This document shows, one piece after another, positions 28,822 to 39,495 of a DNA stretch of 64,000 bases. Each line of letters begins with the position of its first letter. Position 1 is the stretch's first letter. The position numbers and the translations under genes are program-made. Source of the stretch: Stenotrophomonas sp. SY1 (GTDB lineage Bacteria; Pseudomonadota; Gammaproteobacteria; Xanthomonadales; Xanthomonadaceae); assembly GCF_021202945.1 (NCBI RefSeq), contig NZ_JAJOYR010000002.1:608112-672111 (forward strand), written 5' to 3'. The notes below the pieces were generated by a model. It saw nothing but the letters and a program-made list of their open reading frames with translations, was not told where the DNA came from and made no database searches.

Positions 28822-29307
28822 TTACTTGACCTCGGTGGCCGGCTGCGCGGCAGGCGCGGCGGCTTCGGCCGGAACCGGGCGTGCCTTGACCACACGCACA
28901 CCGCGCGCCTTCATCCAGGCGTCGAACTCCTCGGCGGTCATGCGCTTGCCGTTCTGGCTCATGTCAAAGCGCCAAGGCGTGTTGTCGAATTCAGTCTGCG
29001 GCTTGTAGGCGGCCGGGCCGTTGGCGTTGACCGCCGGGCGTGCCGGCATCGCGCTGGCCACGTTGTTGCAGCTTTCCACGCGCAGGCGCATCAGCACGCG
29101 GTCCAGCGATTCCTCGCCACCGCCGCTGAGCACGCCCGAAGGCAGGCCGAGCTGGCCCGGACGCACATACAGCTCCGAAGCCACCGGTGCGATGACCGTC
29201 GCCGGCAGCGGCGCGGCCGGGATCGCACTGGCCGAACAATCCACTGCTGCATGGGCGGCAGGCACGGCGGCCAACACGACAAGACCAGCCAGGGCAATAC
29301 GCAGCAT
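28822..29307 (-). CDS. Exported protein with C-terminal FDAWMK motif, unknown function
   Basis: The protein of 161 residues begins with a Sec signal peptide (MLRIALAGLVVLAAVPAAHA). The middle part (ELYVRPGQLGLPSGVL ... VESCNNVAS) is unlike known domains. The C-terminal block RFDMSQNGKRMTAEEFDAWM, then KARGVRVVKA, matches that in the lipoprotein at 27584-27883. An Ala/Pro-rich tail follows. It lies 26 bases upstream of the pseudouridine synthase gene on the same strand. Function unknown. Confidence 0.68.
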   Translation of the reverse strand: MLRIALAGLVVLAAVPAAHAAVDCSASAIPAAPLPATVIAPVASELYVRPGQLGLPSGVLSGGGEESLDRVLMRLRVESCNNVASAMPARPAVNANGPAAYKPQTEFDNTPWRFDMSQNGKRMTAEEFDAWMKARGVRVVKARPVPAEAAAPAAQPATEVK

Positions 29308-29414
29308 CGGATTTCCATTAAATCAGGGGAACGCGGCGAGTGTAGGCAGCGCCTGCACCGCTTTCAACCGTTATCTGCGACCAGCGGCCAAGCCTGTGCG
29401 CGGGCGCAAAAAAA

Positions 29415-29440
29415 CAAGGCCCGGCAGATGCCGGGCCTTG
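29415..29440 (-). terminator. Terminator of the ompA-like gene
   Basis: A GC-rich stem CAAGGCCCGGC / GCCGGGCCTTG lies 25 bases after the stop of the minus-strand ompA-like gene. Seven A's on the plus strand give a U-tract for the minus-strand transcript. Confidence 0.88.
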
Positions 29441-29464
29441 CTGTGTTTCAACCGAAGCGTCCGA

Positions 29465-30565
29465 TTAGTTCTGGACGTTCAGCTCGGTACGACGGTTCTT
29501 GGCGCGACCTTCCGGATTGTCCGAACCATCCGGGTTGGTGTTCGGGGCAATCGGACGGCTCTCGCCGTAGCCGATCGGGCCCTGCAGACGCGAAGCCGAC
29601 ACACCGTTGGTGGTCAGGTAGTCGTACACGGTCTTGGCGCGACGCTCAGACAGCTTCTGGTTGTAAGCGTCGGTACCCTTCGAGTCGGTGTGACCGGCAA
29701 CTTCAACGCGCAGATCCGGGTAACGCTTCAGGATCTCGGTGGCTTCGCTCAGGATCGAAACAGCATCCGGACGCAGGGTGGCCTTGTCGAAGTCGAAGTT
29801 CACGCCCTTCAGGTCGATGGAGACCGGCACCGGGCAACCGTCCGGACCGATGGTCTGACCCGGCTGCGAATCCGGGCACTTGTCGTCGCAGTTGTTGACG
29901 CCGTCACCGTCGTCATCCAGGTCGGCGCAGCTCGGAGCAACCGGAGCCGGAGCAACGGCAGCAACCGGGGCCGGGCCCAGCGGAATCACGACGCCGACCG
30001 AAGCCAGCACGTCGCCGAACCAATCCGGACGATCGTTGTCGGTGCTGAACTGACGCACGCTCTGGTCGTCGAAGTCAGCGCGGTAAGCCAGTTCGGCACG
30101 AACGGCAACACGCTTTTCGAAGGTGGTCTGCAGACCGACGCCGACCTTGGCAGCCAGGTTGCCGTCCTTGCGGTCCTTCAGCTCACCACCGGTGGTCAGG
30201 TATTCCTCTTCCGACTTCTGGTAGCCCAGGCCAGCCAGCAGGTACGGGTTCCAGCCGCGGCCTTCATTGATGAAGTGGCGACGCAGATCCAGCGACACGC
30301 CGTACTGCGACCAGTTCTGGTCCTGGTTGTCGTCGAAATTCGGGTTCTGATAGTTCAGCTCACCGTCCAGCGACCAGTTCGGGCTGATGAACTTGCCCAG
30401 ACCCAGCGTGGCGAACGGAGCGTCGTTGGTGCCACGGTCGCCGTCCTGGAAGTTGAAACCGGCCGAACCGGTCAGGTACCAGCGGTCGTCGAATTCCTGA
30501 GCCGAAGCGGCCTGGGCAAAAGCCAGACCACCCAGCAGCGCGGCGGTAAGGATCTTCTTGTTCAT
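29465..30565 (-). CDS. ompA: OmpA-family outer-membrane porin
   Basis: The protein of 366 residues has a signal peptide (ILTAALLGGLAFAQAASAQ), an N-terminal eight-strand-type barrel (to about residue 190) and an Ala/Pro linker. A thrombospondin type 3-like calcium motif (DLDDDGDGVNNCDDKCPDS) precedes the OmpA C-terminal peptidoglycan-binding domain (VNFDFDKATLRPDA ... VAGHTDSKGTDAYNQKLSER). It tethers the outer membrane to the cell wall. ATG 30565 has a strong AAGGAG site; the frame to 30610 is not needed. The C-terminal AKNRRTELNV is typical. Expected to be abundant. Confidence 0.95.
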   Translation of the reverse strand: MNKKILTAALLGGLAFAQAASAQEFDDRWYLTGSAGFNFQDGDRGTNDAPFATLGLGKFISPNWSLDGELNYQNPNFDDNQDQNWSQYGVSLDLRRHFINEGRGWNPYLLAGLGYQKSEEEYLTTGGELKDRKDGNLAAKVGVGLQTTFEKRVAVRAELAYRADFDDQSVRQFSTDNDRPDWFGDVLASVGVVIPLGPAPVAAVAPAPVAPSCADLDDDGDGVNNCDDKCPDSQPGQTIGPDGCPVPVSIDLKGVNFDFDKATLRPDAVSILSEATEILKRYPDLRVEVAGHTDSKGTDAYNQKLSERRAKTVYDYLTTNGVSASRLQGPIGYGESRPIAPNTNPDGSDNPEGRAKNRRTELNVQN

Positions 30566-30610
30566 GAAATACAGCTCCTTGTTTCGGGGGTATGAAACCG
30601 GTAGAGGCAT

Positions 30611-30944
30611 GGTCCAGCACAGCGATATTCGTCGCGTTCAGAGACGGCCGTTTCCGCACGCCATCGCGAGGCAGATTATGCGCTGGCCCGTGAAGACGAT
30701 GTTAACGGCCATATAACAAATGAAGCGGCCACCAGACCTCCACGTGTCCGGCTGGGCGAACCGTATACAGCTTCATCAAGGGGCGCAATAGTCAGCCATG
30801 GCAAGGGTTCTGGCGTTATTGCTGCATTGCGGGTGGTTGCATCCGGCAAACCCCCGGAAACACGGGCTGCGTCGGCCGGTTACCGCCAGCTGAACCGTTT
30901 GCTGGGTATGATCATTTGGCCCCCAAGCAACGGAACTTTTCCGC
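30611..30944. other. Divergent upstream region of ompA and the oxidoreductase gene
   Basis: No gene is seen in this gap of about 330 bases. An AT-rich part near 30670-30725 carries the candidate ompA promoter listed separately. The right part is the 5' region of the plus-strand oxidoreductase gene. Confidence 0.5.
30675..30705 (-). promoter_or_regulatory. Candidate promoter of ompA
   Basis: On the minus strand TTAACA (30705-30700) and CATAAT (30680-30675) are 19 bases apart in the only AT-rich part of the upstream region. The spacing is longer than optimal. It implies a 5' UTR of about 100 bases. Confidence 0.4.
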
Positions 30945-31970
30945 ATGAAAGCGATTGGCCTCACCCAGTACCTCCCCATCGACGACGCCCGCTCCCTGCA
31001 GGATTTCGACCTGCCAGCTCCCGCCGCGCCGCAGGGCCAGGATCTGCTTGTGCAGGTACACGCGGTTTCGGTGAATCCGGTCGATACCAAGCTGCGTGCG
31101 CCCAAGGCGCAACAGGAAGACCCGCCGCGTGTACTGGGGTTTGATGCTGCCGGCACGGTGCTGGCGGTCGGGCCGGAAGTCACCGCCTTTGAGGTGGGGG
31201 ACGAGGTCTATTACGCAGGCGATGTCACCCGTCCGGGCTGCAACGCACAGTTGCAGCTGGTGGACGAGCGCCTGGTTGGCCGCAAGCCCAATACGCTGGA
31301 TTTCGCCGAGGCCGCCGCGCTGCCACTGACCACGCTCACCGCCTGGGAACTGCTGTTCCAGCGCATGCCTTACCAGCTGGACGGCAAACGCCATGTTGGC
31401 AAGGTGCTGCTGGTGATCGGCGGGGCTGGCGGCGTGGGCTCCATCGCCATACAGCTGGGCCGCCATGCCGGCTTCACCGTGGTCGCTACCGCCTCGCGGG
31501 AGGAATCGTTGCAGTGGTGCCGGCAGCTGGGCGCCGACCATGCCATCGACCACCGCCAGCCGCTTGCTCCGCAGTTGCAGGCGGTAGGCATCACCCAGGT
31601 GGACGCGGCACTGAACCTGGCCAACACCGACCTGTACTGGCAGCAGCTGGGTGAACTGCTGGCGCCGCAGGGCCATGTCGGGCTGATCGTGGAGCCGGCC
31701 GGCGAGTTGCGCATCGGCGATCCCTACAAGGCCAAGTGCATCGGCATCCACTGGGAATTCATGTTCGCGCGGGCCCGCTTCCGGACCGCCGACATGATCG
31801 AGCAGCACCGCATCCTGACCCGCGCCGCCAGCCTGATCGATGCCGGCGAACTGCGCACCACCCTGACCCGGCGCCTGGGAGCGATCAACGCCGGCAACCT
31901 GCGCCAGGCCCATCAGCTGCTGGAGTCCGGCAGCAGCATCGGCAAGCTGGCGCTGGAAGGCTGGGACTGA
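30945..31970 (+). CDS. Zinc-type alcohol dehydrogenase-like protein (quinone oxidoreductase group)
   Basis: The MDR-superfamily protein of 341 residues starts MKAIGLTQYLPIDD. Visible motifs are HAVSVNPVDTKLR, PRVLGFDAAGTVLAVG (GHE replaced by GFD, so no catalytic zinc is expected) and the NADPH-binding motif GGAGGVGSIAIQLGR. This fits the zinc-binding alcohol dehydrogenase family (TIGR02817-like), NADPH-dependent quinone or enone reductases related to YhdH/QOR. The physiological substrate is unknown. It is a single gene, divergent from ompA. Confidence 0.87.
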   Translation: MKAIGLTQYLPIDDARSLQDFDLPAPAAPQGQDLLVQVHAVSVNPVDTKLRAPKAQQEDPPRVLGFDAAGTVLAVGPEVTAFEVGDEVYYAGDVTRPGCNAQLQLVDERLVGRKPNTLDFAEAAALPLTTLTAWELLFQRMPYQLDGKRHVGKVLLVIGGAGGVGSIAIQLGRHAGFTVVATASREESLQWCRQLGADHAIDHRQPLAPQLQAVGITQVDAALNLANTDLYWQQLGELLAPQGHVGLIVEPAGELRIGDPYKAKCIGIHWEFMFARARFRTADMIEQHRILTRAASLIDAGELRTTLTRRLGAINAGNLRQAHQLLESGSSIGKLALEGWD

Positions 31971-32076
31971 GCAGCGACCCAGGCCACATCAGGATGTGCA
32001 ACCGGCAGCGCGCGGTGTCGCGGCGCGCTGCCCTACCCCGTCACGGCAAGGCACCGCCTCCTTATCTTCTCTGGCA

Positions 32077-32691
32077 ATGTTCACTTCAACGTTCCTGCTG
32101 CGCCTGGCGCAGCTGCTGGCCGGCTTGTTCCTGTTCGGCATCGCTTCTTCGCTGATGATCCGGGCGGGTATCGGCATCGCGCCGTGGGATGTGCTCAGCC
32201 AGGGCATCTCCCTGCGCAGCGGCTGGTCGTTCGGGCTGGTGACCAACCTGGTCGGCGCAGTGGTGCTGTTGATGTGGCTGCCACTGCGGCAGAAGCCTGG
32301 ACTGGGCACCGTGCTGAACGTGTTGATCATCGGCCCCAGCGCCCAGCTCGGCCTGTGGTTGCTGCCAGCGGTCACCGGCCTGTTCTGGCAGATGCTGGTG
32401 TTCGGCGCCGGGCTGGTGCTGCTGGCCATCGCCACCGGCCTCTACATCGGTGCCCGCTTTGGGCCGGGGCCACGCGATGGCCTGATGACCGGGCTGCATG
32501 CACGCACCGGCTGGGCGATCTGGCGGGTACGTACCTTGATTGAAGCCAGCGCGCTGGGCGTTGGCTGGTGGCTGGGCGGCAACGTCGGCCTGGGCACGCT
32601 GGCCTTCGCGCTGCTGATCGGCCCGTTGTGCGGGCTTACCTTGCCGCTGTTCGACCGAGGCAACAGGGCCGTGGCCCCAGCCGCCACCTGA
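32077..32691 (+). CDS. YczE/YitT-type integral membrane protein
   Basis: The protein of 204 residues is strongly hydrophobic with about five membrane segments. It carries the family-typical start LFLFGIASSLMIRAGIGIAPWDVLSQGIS and GARFGPGPRDGLMTGL. This matches the YczE/YyaS/YitT-like group (COG2364), whose function is unknown beyond a link to surfactin production in Bacillus. ATG 32077 is the first start before the first membrane segment. A SMAG repeat follows immediately. Confidence 0.82.
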   Translation: MFTSTFLLRLAQLLAGLFLFGIASSLMIRAGIGIAPWDVLSQGISLRSGWSFGLVTNLVGAVVLLMWLPLRQKPGLGTVLNVLIIGPSAQLGLWLLPAVTGLFWQMLVFGAGLVLLAIATGLYIGARFGPGPRDGLMTGLHARTGWAIWRVRTLIEASALGVGWWLGGNVGLGTLAFALLIGPLCGLTLPLFDRGNRAVAPAAT

Positions 32692-32693
32692 GC

Positions 32694-32829
32694 GGTAGTG
32701 CTGCCCAGCCATGCTCGGCAGGAGGCCCCCAGCCCGGGCGCACAGGTCGATCCATGAGGAGCTCCTTCCGCTGAGTGTTACCTGGTGGCAACGCCGGTGG
32801 CGCTTTGCCGAGCATGGCTCAGCACTACC
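32694..32829. repeat. SMAG-type REP pair
   Basis: A unit beginning GTAGTGCTGCCCAGCCATGC at 32694 and an inverted unit ending in GCTCAGCACTAC at 32829 flank about 85 bases of spacer between convergent genes. Confidence 0.78.
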
Positions 32830-32849
32830 GGGGGTCAGGGGTGCCCGGC

Positions 32850-34889
32850 CTACTTGCGGACGCGCAGCACCTGGTCGCGGATGTACCAGTCACGCAACGC
32901 CACGCCAGCAGCGGCACGACGCGCTGAAACAGTAGCAGCCGCGTCCGGCACCGTGCCTTCGGGCCGCACCTGGCGCGGGCTGTGCCAGGCATGCAGCAGT
33001 GGTGCATGCAACGGCATCAGCATGCCTTCGGCCGTATACATCCGGTCGAACTGGGCCAAGGCCTGACCGCCATCGCCCGGCGCCTGCCACAGGTTGCGCC
33101 CGGTGGCGAAGTAGCGCTGGCCAGGCACTGCCAGCGACACCAGGGTTGGAATCAGGTCCGCATGACCGGCGAAGGCGCGGGTATCCGGGCCGGCACCGGC
33201 AGGCGCATAGGCATCCGGAACCCGCAGCCATGCAAACACGCGGTCCACATCGGGTTGTTCGGCCGGCAGGTCGTAGCGGTAATGGGTGCGCAGATTATGG
33301 TCGCCGGCTGCGGCGATGATGGTGCGTTCGCCCAGCGGCCCTTGTCGCAGCGTCTGCACGAAGCCGCCGAATTCGTCAGCCTGGTACTGGTAGGTGGCCA
33401 ACATGCTGCGCAGCTCGGCCTTGTCGTCCAGCGCGCGCGGGCCCAGCGCGGCAGGGTCCAGCGGCAGGTTGCGGCGCGGCGTATCCAGCTCGAACGGCGG
33501 GTGGTTGGTGGTGGTCAACAACACCAGGAACAACCGCTCCCCCTTGGCATCGGCCTGCACCAGCAGGTCCTCGGCGAAGCGGAACAGCCAGGCGTCATAC
33601 AAGCCCCAGTCAGTGCCATGGGCATCGGCAAAGCGCGCACGGATATCGCGCGCGTCGTACACGCGGTCGAACCCCTGGCGGGTGAAGGCAGTGCCGATCT
33701 CGCGCCAGTCGCTGCCGCCGCCATACAGGAACACGGTGCGATAGCCGGCCCGCTTGAAGGGCAGCGCCGCCGAAGTATCAAACGACAGCCGCGCGTTGCG
33801 GCCACCGGTAAGCGGTGTGATCGGCGACCCCAGCAGCAGGTTTTCCAGCTGCGGGTGAGTGCCGTTCTGCCCGGAGATGAAGTTGTCGAAGCGATGGCCG
33901 TAGGCCAGCTCGGCACGCAATCGGCCCAGCAGATCATTGCCGGGGCCATCGCTGAACAGCAGGTCCTGGCCGAACGATTCCAGCAGTCCCATTACCACGT
34001 GCGGGGACTGGGCCAATGCCCGTGGCTGGCCCGGCGCCACCGGAAACAGCGCGGCGCGCACCTGCTCCGGCTCACCGGAAGGCAGACCGGCCACACGTGC
34101 GGCCTCCTCCAGGCTGGCAAAGCCAAGGCGACGAACACCGACCAGCGGATCGGCACCAATGTCGGTTTCCTTGGCGCGGATGCGCGCGGCGCGATACAGG
34201 GTCAAGGGCGCGTTGAGTACCAGCGCGTTGACGAAAGGATCCGCCGACACGGTCACATCGCGCCGTACCAGCGGGAATGTCCCCACGCTGCCACGTGCCA
34301 GCAACACCAGCAGCACGCATTGCACGACCAGCAGGCTGATCCTGCCCCAGTTGCCGCCGGCCTTGGGCCAGCGCGCGCCCAACCAGTGACCAGCGCGCGG
34401 CACGCTCCAGTGCAGCACCAGCGCCGCCACGCCCAGGCCGAACAAGCCGGGGATGACCGGATAGTCCTGCCAGACGGTTTCCAGGATGGCCCCGGTGTCG
34501 TCTTCGAACATGCCGAACACGATCGGATCAAAGCGCGTCTTATAGAACGCGTAATAGAAGTGTTCGCAGACGGACAACAGCACGAACGACAGCAGCACGC
34601 CGACCAGCATCCACTGCGCCCAGCGTACCGCCCGCCCGCGCCAACCAATCAGCCACAGCGGCGCCATCAGCAGGCCCACCAGCAGCGCGGCGGCCGCGCC
34701 GGCCACCAGGTCATAGCGCAACCCCTGCAACAACGCCGGCCACAGCAGCTCGTTGCCCCGCTCGGCGCCGGCATAGGCAACCCACAGGCACAGGCGCGCC
34801 ACCGCGCCGAGCGCGGCAGTTGTGGCAACCAGCAGCCACAGCCGCGGGAACAGCCGCGCCGTTTGTGAAGGCAGGGAACGTGCGTGCAT
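32850..34889 (-). CDS. LTA-synthase-type membrane sulfatase/phosphotransferase
   Basis: The protein of 679 residues has five predicted N-terminal membrane segments (to about residue 215) and an extracytoplasmic alkaline phosphatase-like domain. The domain carries the nucleophile Thr in SGQNGTHPQLENLL, the metal-binding region LYGGGSDW, TTTNHPPFEL and GDHNLRTHYR. This is the LtaS/MdoB architecture. In Gram-negatives such enzymes transfer phosphoglycerol or phosphoethanolamine to glycans (OpgB) or lipids; the target here is unknown. ATG 34889 is preferred to a TTG at 34895. It is divergent from fadH. Confidence 0.87.
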   Translation of the reverse strand: MHARSLPSQTARLFPRLWLLVATTAALGAVARLCLWVAYAGAERGNELLWPALLQGLRYDLVAGAAAALLVGLLMAPLWLIGWRGRAVRWAQWMLVGVLLSFVLLSVCEHFYYAFYKTRFDPIVFGMFEDDTGAILETVWQDYPVIPGLFGLGVAALVLHWSVPRAGHWLGARWPKAGGNWGRISLLVVQCVLLVLLARGSVGTFPLVRRDVTVSADPFVNALVLNAPLTLYRAARIRAKETDIGADPLVGVRRLGFASLEEAARVAGLPSGEPEQVRAALFPVAPGQPRALAQSPHVVMGLLESFGQDLLFSDGPGNDLLGRLRAELAYGHRFDNFISGQNGTHPQLENLLLGSPITPLTGGRNARLSFDTSAALPFKRAGYRTVFLYGGGSDWREIGTAFTRQGFDRVYDARDIRARFADAHGTDWGLYDAWLFRFAEDLLVQADAKGERLFLVLLTTTNHPPFELDTPRRNLPLDPAALGPRALDDKAELRSMLATYQYQADEFGGFVQTLRQGPLGERTIIAAAGDHNLRTHYRYDLPAEQPDVDRVFAWLRVPDAYAPAGAGPDTRAFAGHADLIPTLVSLAVPGQRYFATGRNLWQAPGDGGQALAQFDRMYTAEGMLMPLHAPLLHAWHSPRQVRPEGTVPDAAATVSARRAAAGVALRDWYIRDQVLRVRK

Positions 34890-34998
34890 TGACAATCAAT
34901 CCTTGACGACTGCTGCCCGATCGTGGGCGAGCGGCGCGCATTGTAATCACTCGGTCATGGATTGCAGTACTCAAGCCCTCGTCCACGCCGAGGATTGA

Positions 34999-37083
<2,085 letters not shown>

Positions 37084-37485
37084 CCTCGTGAACTGTTGAG
37101 AGCAAAGTTCCCTTCTTCAATCCCCGGCGCGCGCTGCGCCGGGGGAATATCCAGGACAGTGCAGTTACCCTCCCTGCGCCGATCCGCTCACGCAATCTCA
37201 CTTTAAATCACAAATCCATCACACTTCGACCCCTGCAACAAACCTGAATGTCAAGAAAGGCCATTCAGGATGAGTTTGGGTTCCGCCCCCTACCTTGCGC
37301 GCACTTCATCGCTCACCCACCAGTTCTGGTGAGCAAGGCGCGGACCTCCCCCAACTACTTGAGGGCCGCCCACGGGGCGGCCCCGATGCCACGGCCGCCT
37401 CCCCATAACGCCAAGCCTTCAGTCGACCGGTTCCATTCGTTTCAAGGAACAGGCGAGCTGCGGCCCATACGGAGCAAGGAGATTT
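37084..37485. other. Noncoding gap upstream of the SleB-like gene
   Basis: This 402-base gap includes an AT-rich stretch (37195-37260) unusual for the window, a hairpin CCTGAATG / CATTCAGG (37243-37269) and a strong GC hairpin GGGCCGCC / GGCGGCCC (37363-37383). These may belong to a promoter and long leader of the hydrolase gene. No credible ORF is seen, although a frame from 37248 runs into the next gene out of phase. Confidence 0.5.
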
Positions 37486-37944
37486 ATGAAACTGGCCTGG
37501 ATTCTCTGGCTGTCACAGATGTTGCCGCAGCCTGCCGCCGACTCGCTGTGTCTGAGCACCACCGTTTACCTGGAAGCCCGCGACCAGACCCTTCGCGGCC
37601 AGCAGGCCGTGGCCGAAGTCGCCCTGCGGCGACTGGACAGCGGTCTGTGGGGTGACTCGATGTGCAAGGTGGTGACCGCGCGCAAGCAGTTCGCCCCGAC
37701 CCTGGTTGCCCCCGGCACCCAGCTGCGCAACAACGACGCCTGGGCCGAGGCGGTGGACGTGGCCTTTGCCGCCGAACGCAACTGGGCGCTGCCGGCCGGT
37801 GAGCGCAAGGAAATCGTGCCTGGCGCCAGCCATTTCGCGGCGCTGTCCATTGCCAGCCCCAGCTGGCGCAATGCCTACCAGGTCGCCACCATCGGCGGGC
37901 ACACCTTCTTCAAGGTGCAATCGCTCAAGCCGCGCGCGTCCTGA
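37486..37944 (+). CDS. SleB-like cell wall hydrolase
   Basis: The protein of 152 residues carries the SleB/CwlJ (PF07486) hallmarks: CLSTTVYLEARDQTLRGQQA (Glu near the start of the catalytic domain), AVAEVALRRLDSG and MCKVVTARKQFAPTL. The N-terminus (KLAWILWLSQMLPQPAADSL) is a short hydrophobic signal, so it is probably exported. Such enzymes are lytic transglycosylase-like and act on peptidoglycan. ATG 37486 is well supported by a consensus AAGGAG six bases upstream. In this non-sporulating lineage it probably functions in wall turnover. Confidence 0.85.
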   Translation: MKLAWILWLSQMLPQPAADSLCLSTTVYLEARDQTLRGQQAVAEVALRRLDSGLWGDSMCKVVTARKQFAPTLVAPGTQLRNNDAWAEAVDVAFAAERNWALPAGERKEIVPGASHFAALSIASPSWRNAYQVATIGGHTFFKVQSLKPRAS

Positions 37945-38035
37945 AACACATCTTTCTTCACGGTCATACCAGTCACCACGCCGCAGCAACGCGGCGCTGG
38001 CGATAATGCGGGGACTTTTCACCCCGAGGTACCCG

Positions 38036-38653
38036 ATGAAGCTCTACACCAAACCCGGCGCCTGCTCCCTGGCCGATCACATCGCGCTGATCTGGTCCGG
38101 CCTGCCCTTCGATGTGCAGATCGTGGACCACGCGACGATGAAGTCGCCGGCCTACCTGGCCATGAACCCGGCTGGTGCGGTGCCGGTGCTCGAAGACGGC
38201 GGCTGGGTGCTGACCCAGAACGCGGCCATCCTGCATTACATCTGCGACAAGGCACCGGGCGCCGGCCTGGACGGCGGCACCGATCCGCGCACCCGTGCCG
38301 AAGTGAACCGCTGGCTGTCCTTCGTCAACGCCGACCTGCACCCGGTGTACTACCCGATCTTCGGCTCGACCAAGTACCTGGAAGACGAAGCGGTCATCGC
38401 CCGCACCCAGCAGAACTCGCGCGACAAGCTCAAGGCCCTGTACCAGCGCCTCAATGACCGACTGGCGCAGGTCGACTGGCTGGGCGGCACGCCGCGTCCG
38501 TCCATCGCCGACGCCTACACCTTCGTGACCCTGCGCTGGGCACGTGGCCTGCAGTTGGACCTGGCCGGCATGGACGCACTGGACCGCTTCGAGCAGCGCA
38601 TGCAGGCCGATCCGGCCGTGCAGGCGGCAATGAAGGCCGAAGGCCTGAGCTGA
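38036..38653 (+). CDS. Beta-class glutathione S-transferase
   Basis: The protein of 205 residues has an N-terminal thioredoxin-like domain (MKLYTKPGACSLADHIAL) with the Cys10-type residue of bacterial beta-class GSTs, NPAGAVPVLED (glutathione gamma-Glu contact) and a helical C-terminal domain with PSIADAYTFVTLRWA. It conjugates or reduces electrophiles with glutathione in the cytosol. ATG 38036 has GAGG upstream. It is convergent with msrA, with a shared hairpin between. Confidence 0.9.
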   Translation: MKLYTKPGACSLADHIALIWSGLPFDVQIVDHATMKSPAYLAMNPAGAVPVLEDGGWVLTQNAAILHYICDKAPGAGLDGGTDPRTRAEVNRWLSFVNADLHPVYYPIFGSTKYLEDEAVIARTQQNSRDKLKALYQRLNDRLAQVDWLGGTPRPSIADAYTFVTLRWARGLQLDLAGMDALDRFEQRMQADPAVQAAMKAEGLS

Positions 38654-38680
38654 GGCCGCACGCCAACGCATGAAAGCCAA

Positions 38681-38710
38681 CGGGCCGCCGGTTGCATGAC
38701 CGGCGGCCCG
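38681..38710. terminator. Shared terminator-like hairpin between gst and msrA
   Basis: A perfect 12-base stem CGGGCCGCCGGT / ACCGGCGGCCCG with loop TGCATG lies between the convergent genes. It has no good U-tract on either strand, but the stem is very strong. Confidence 0.65.
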
Positions 38711-38744
38711 TCGCGTTTCAGGGCACTGCCAAGAAGGCCGGGTT

Positions 38745-39479
38745 TCAACGCACCGACAATGTCGCCAGCAACTGCGGCTTGTCACGATAGAGCGCCGGGT
38801 ACTGTCGCTTCAGCGCTTCGATCTTGGGCAGGTCGTTGATGCGGATGTACAGCGCGTCCGGATGCAGCGTGAGGTAATTCTGGTGATAAGCCTCCGCCGT
38901 ATAAAAGCGCTTGCCGCCATCAACCCGCGTCGCCAGCGCTGTCCTGAACACACCACTGCGCTGCAACTGGTCGATGTAGGCCAACGTCGCCGCGCGTTGT
39001 GGTGCGTCGTCCGCATAGACCGCCGAACGGTACTGGCTGCCACGGTCCGGCCCCTGCCGGTCCAGCTGCGTGGGGTCATGCACGACCGAAAAGAACACCT
39101 GCATCAACTGCGCGTAACTGACCTGCGCCGGATCGTAGGTCACCTGCACGGCTTCGGCGTGACCGGTATCACCACGGCTCACCCGCGGATAACTGGCATC
39201 GGCCGCACTGCCGCCGATGTAACCGGACACCGCGCTCTCCACGCCCTTAACGTGCTGGAACACGCCCTGCACGCCCCAGAAGCAACCGCCGGCGAAAACC
39301 ACGCGCGCACGGCGGACGCCGGGCTGCTGCAGATCAGCAGTGCCACTGGGCGCGGGAACGTTCACCGTTGCCGATGCGGCATGCACGGGGCGATCAAGGC
39401 TGAACACTCCGAGCAGCAGCAGGCCCGCGATCAAGGCGGCAATGCCGCCGGCAATCAATTTGTCCATTGCGGGTTTCAT
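38745..39479 (-). CDS. msrA: Membrane-anchored peptide methionine (S)-S-oxide reductase
   Basis: MsrA reduces S-methionine sulfoxide. The 244-residue protein has an N-terminal hydrophobic segment (LIAGGIAALIAGLLLLGVFS) with a cleavage-like HAASA, so it acts outside the cytoplasm. The catalytic motif GGCFWGVQGVFQ, GYIGGSAADASYPRVS, GHAEAVQVTYD and AEAYHQNYL follow. No resolving Cys is visible in the C-terminal region, so recycling must come from a partner. ATG 39479 lies 16 bases after the dipZ stop, so it is cotranscribed with dipZ, which provides a likely electron donor. Confidence 0.93.
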   Translation of the reverse strand: MKPAMDKLIAGGIAALIAGLLLLGVFSLDRPVHAASATVNVPAPSGTADLQQPGVRRARVVFAGGCFWGVQGVFQHVKGVESAVSGYIGGSAADASYPRVSRGDTGHAEAVQVTYDPAQVSYAQLMQVFFSVVHDPTQLDRQGPDRGSQYRSAVYADDAPQRAATLAYIDQLQRSGVFRTALATRVDGGKRFYTAEAYHQNYLTLHPDALYIRINDLPKIEALKRQYPALYRDKPQLLATLSVR

Positions 39480-39495
39480 CGCTGGCCTCCGTGGT

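Noticed and set aside
37248..37655. Possible gene of 135 codons before the SleB-like hydrolase
   Set aside because: It overlaps the hydrolase gene out of frame, has no ribosome site and looks like random coding in a leader region.
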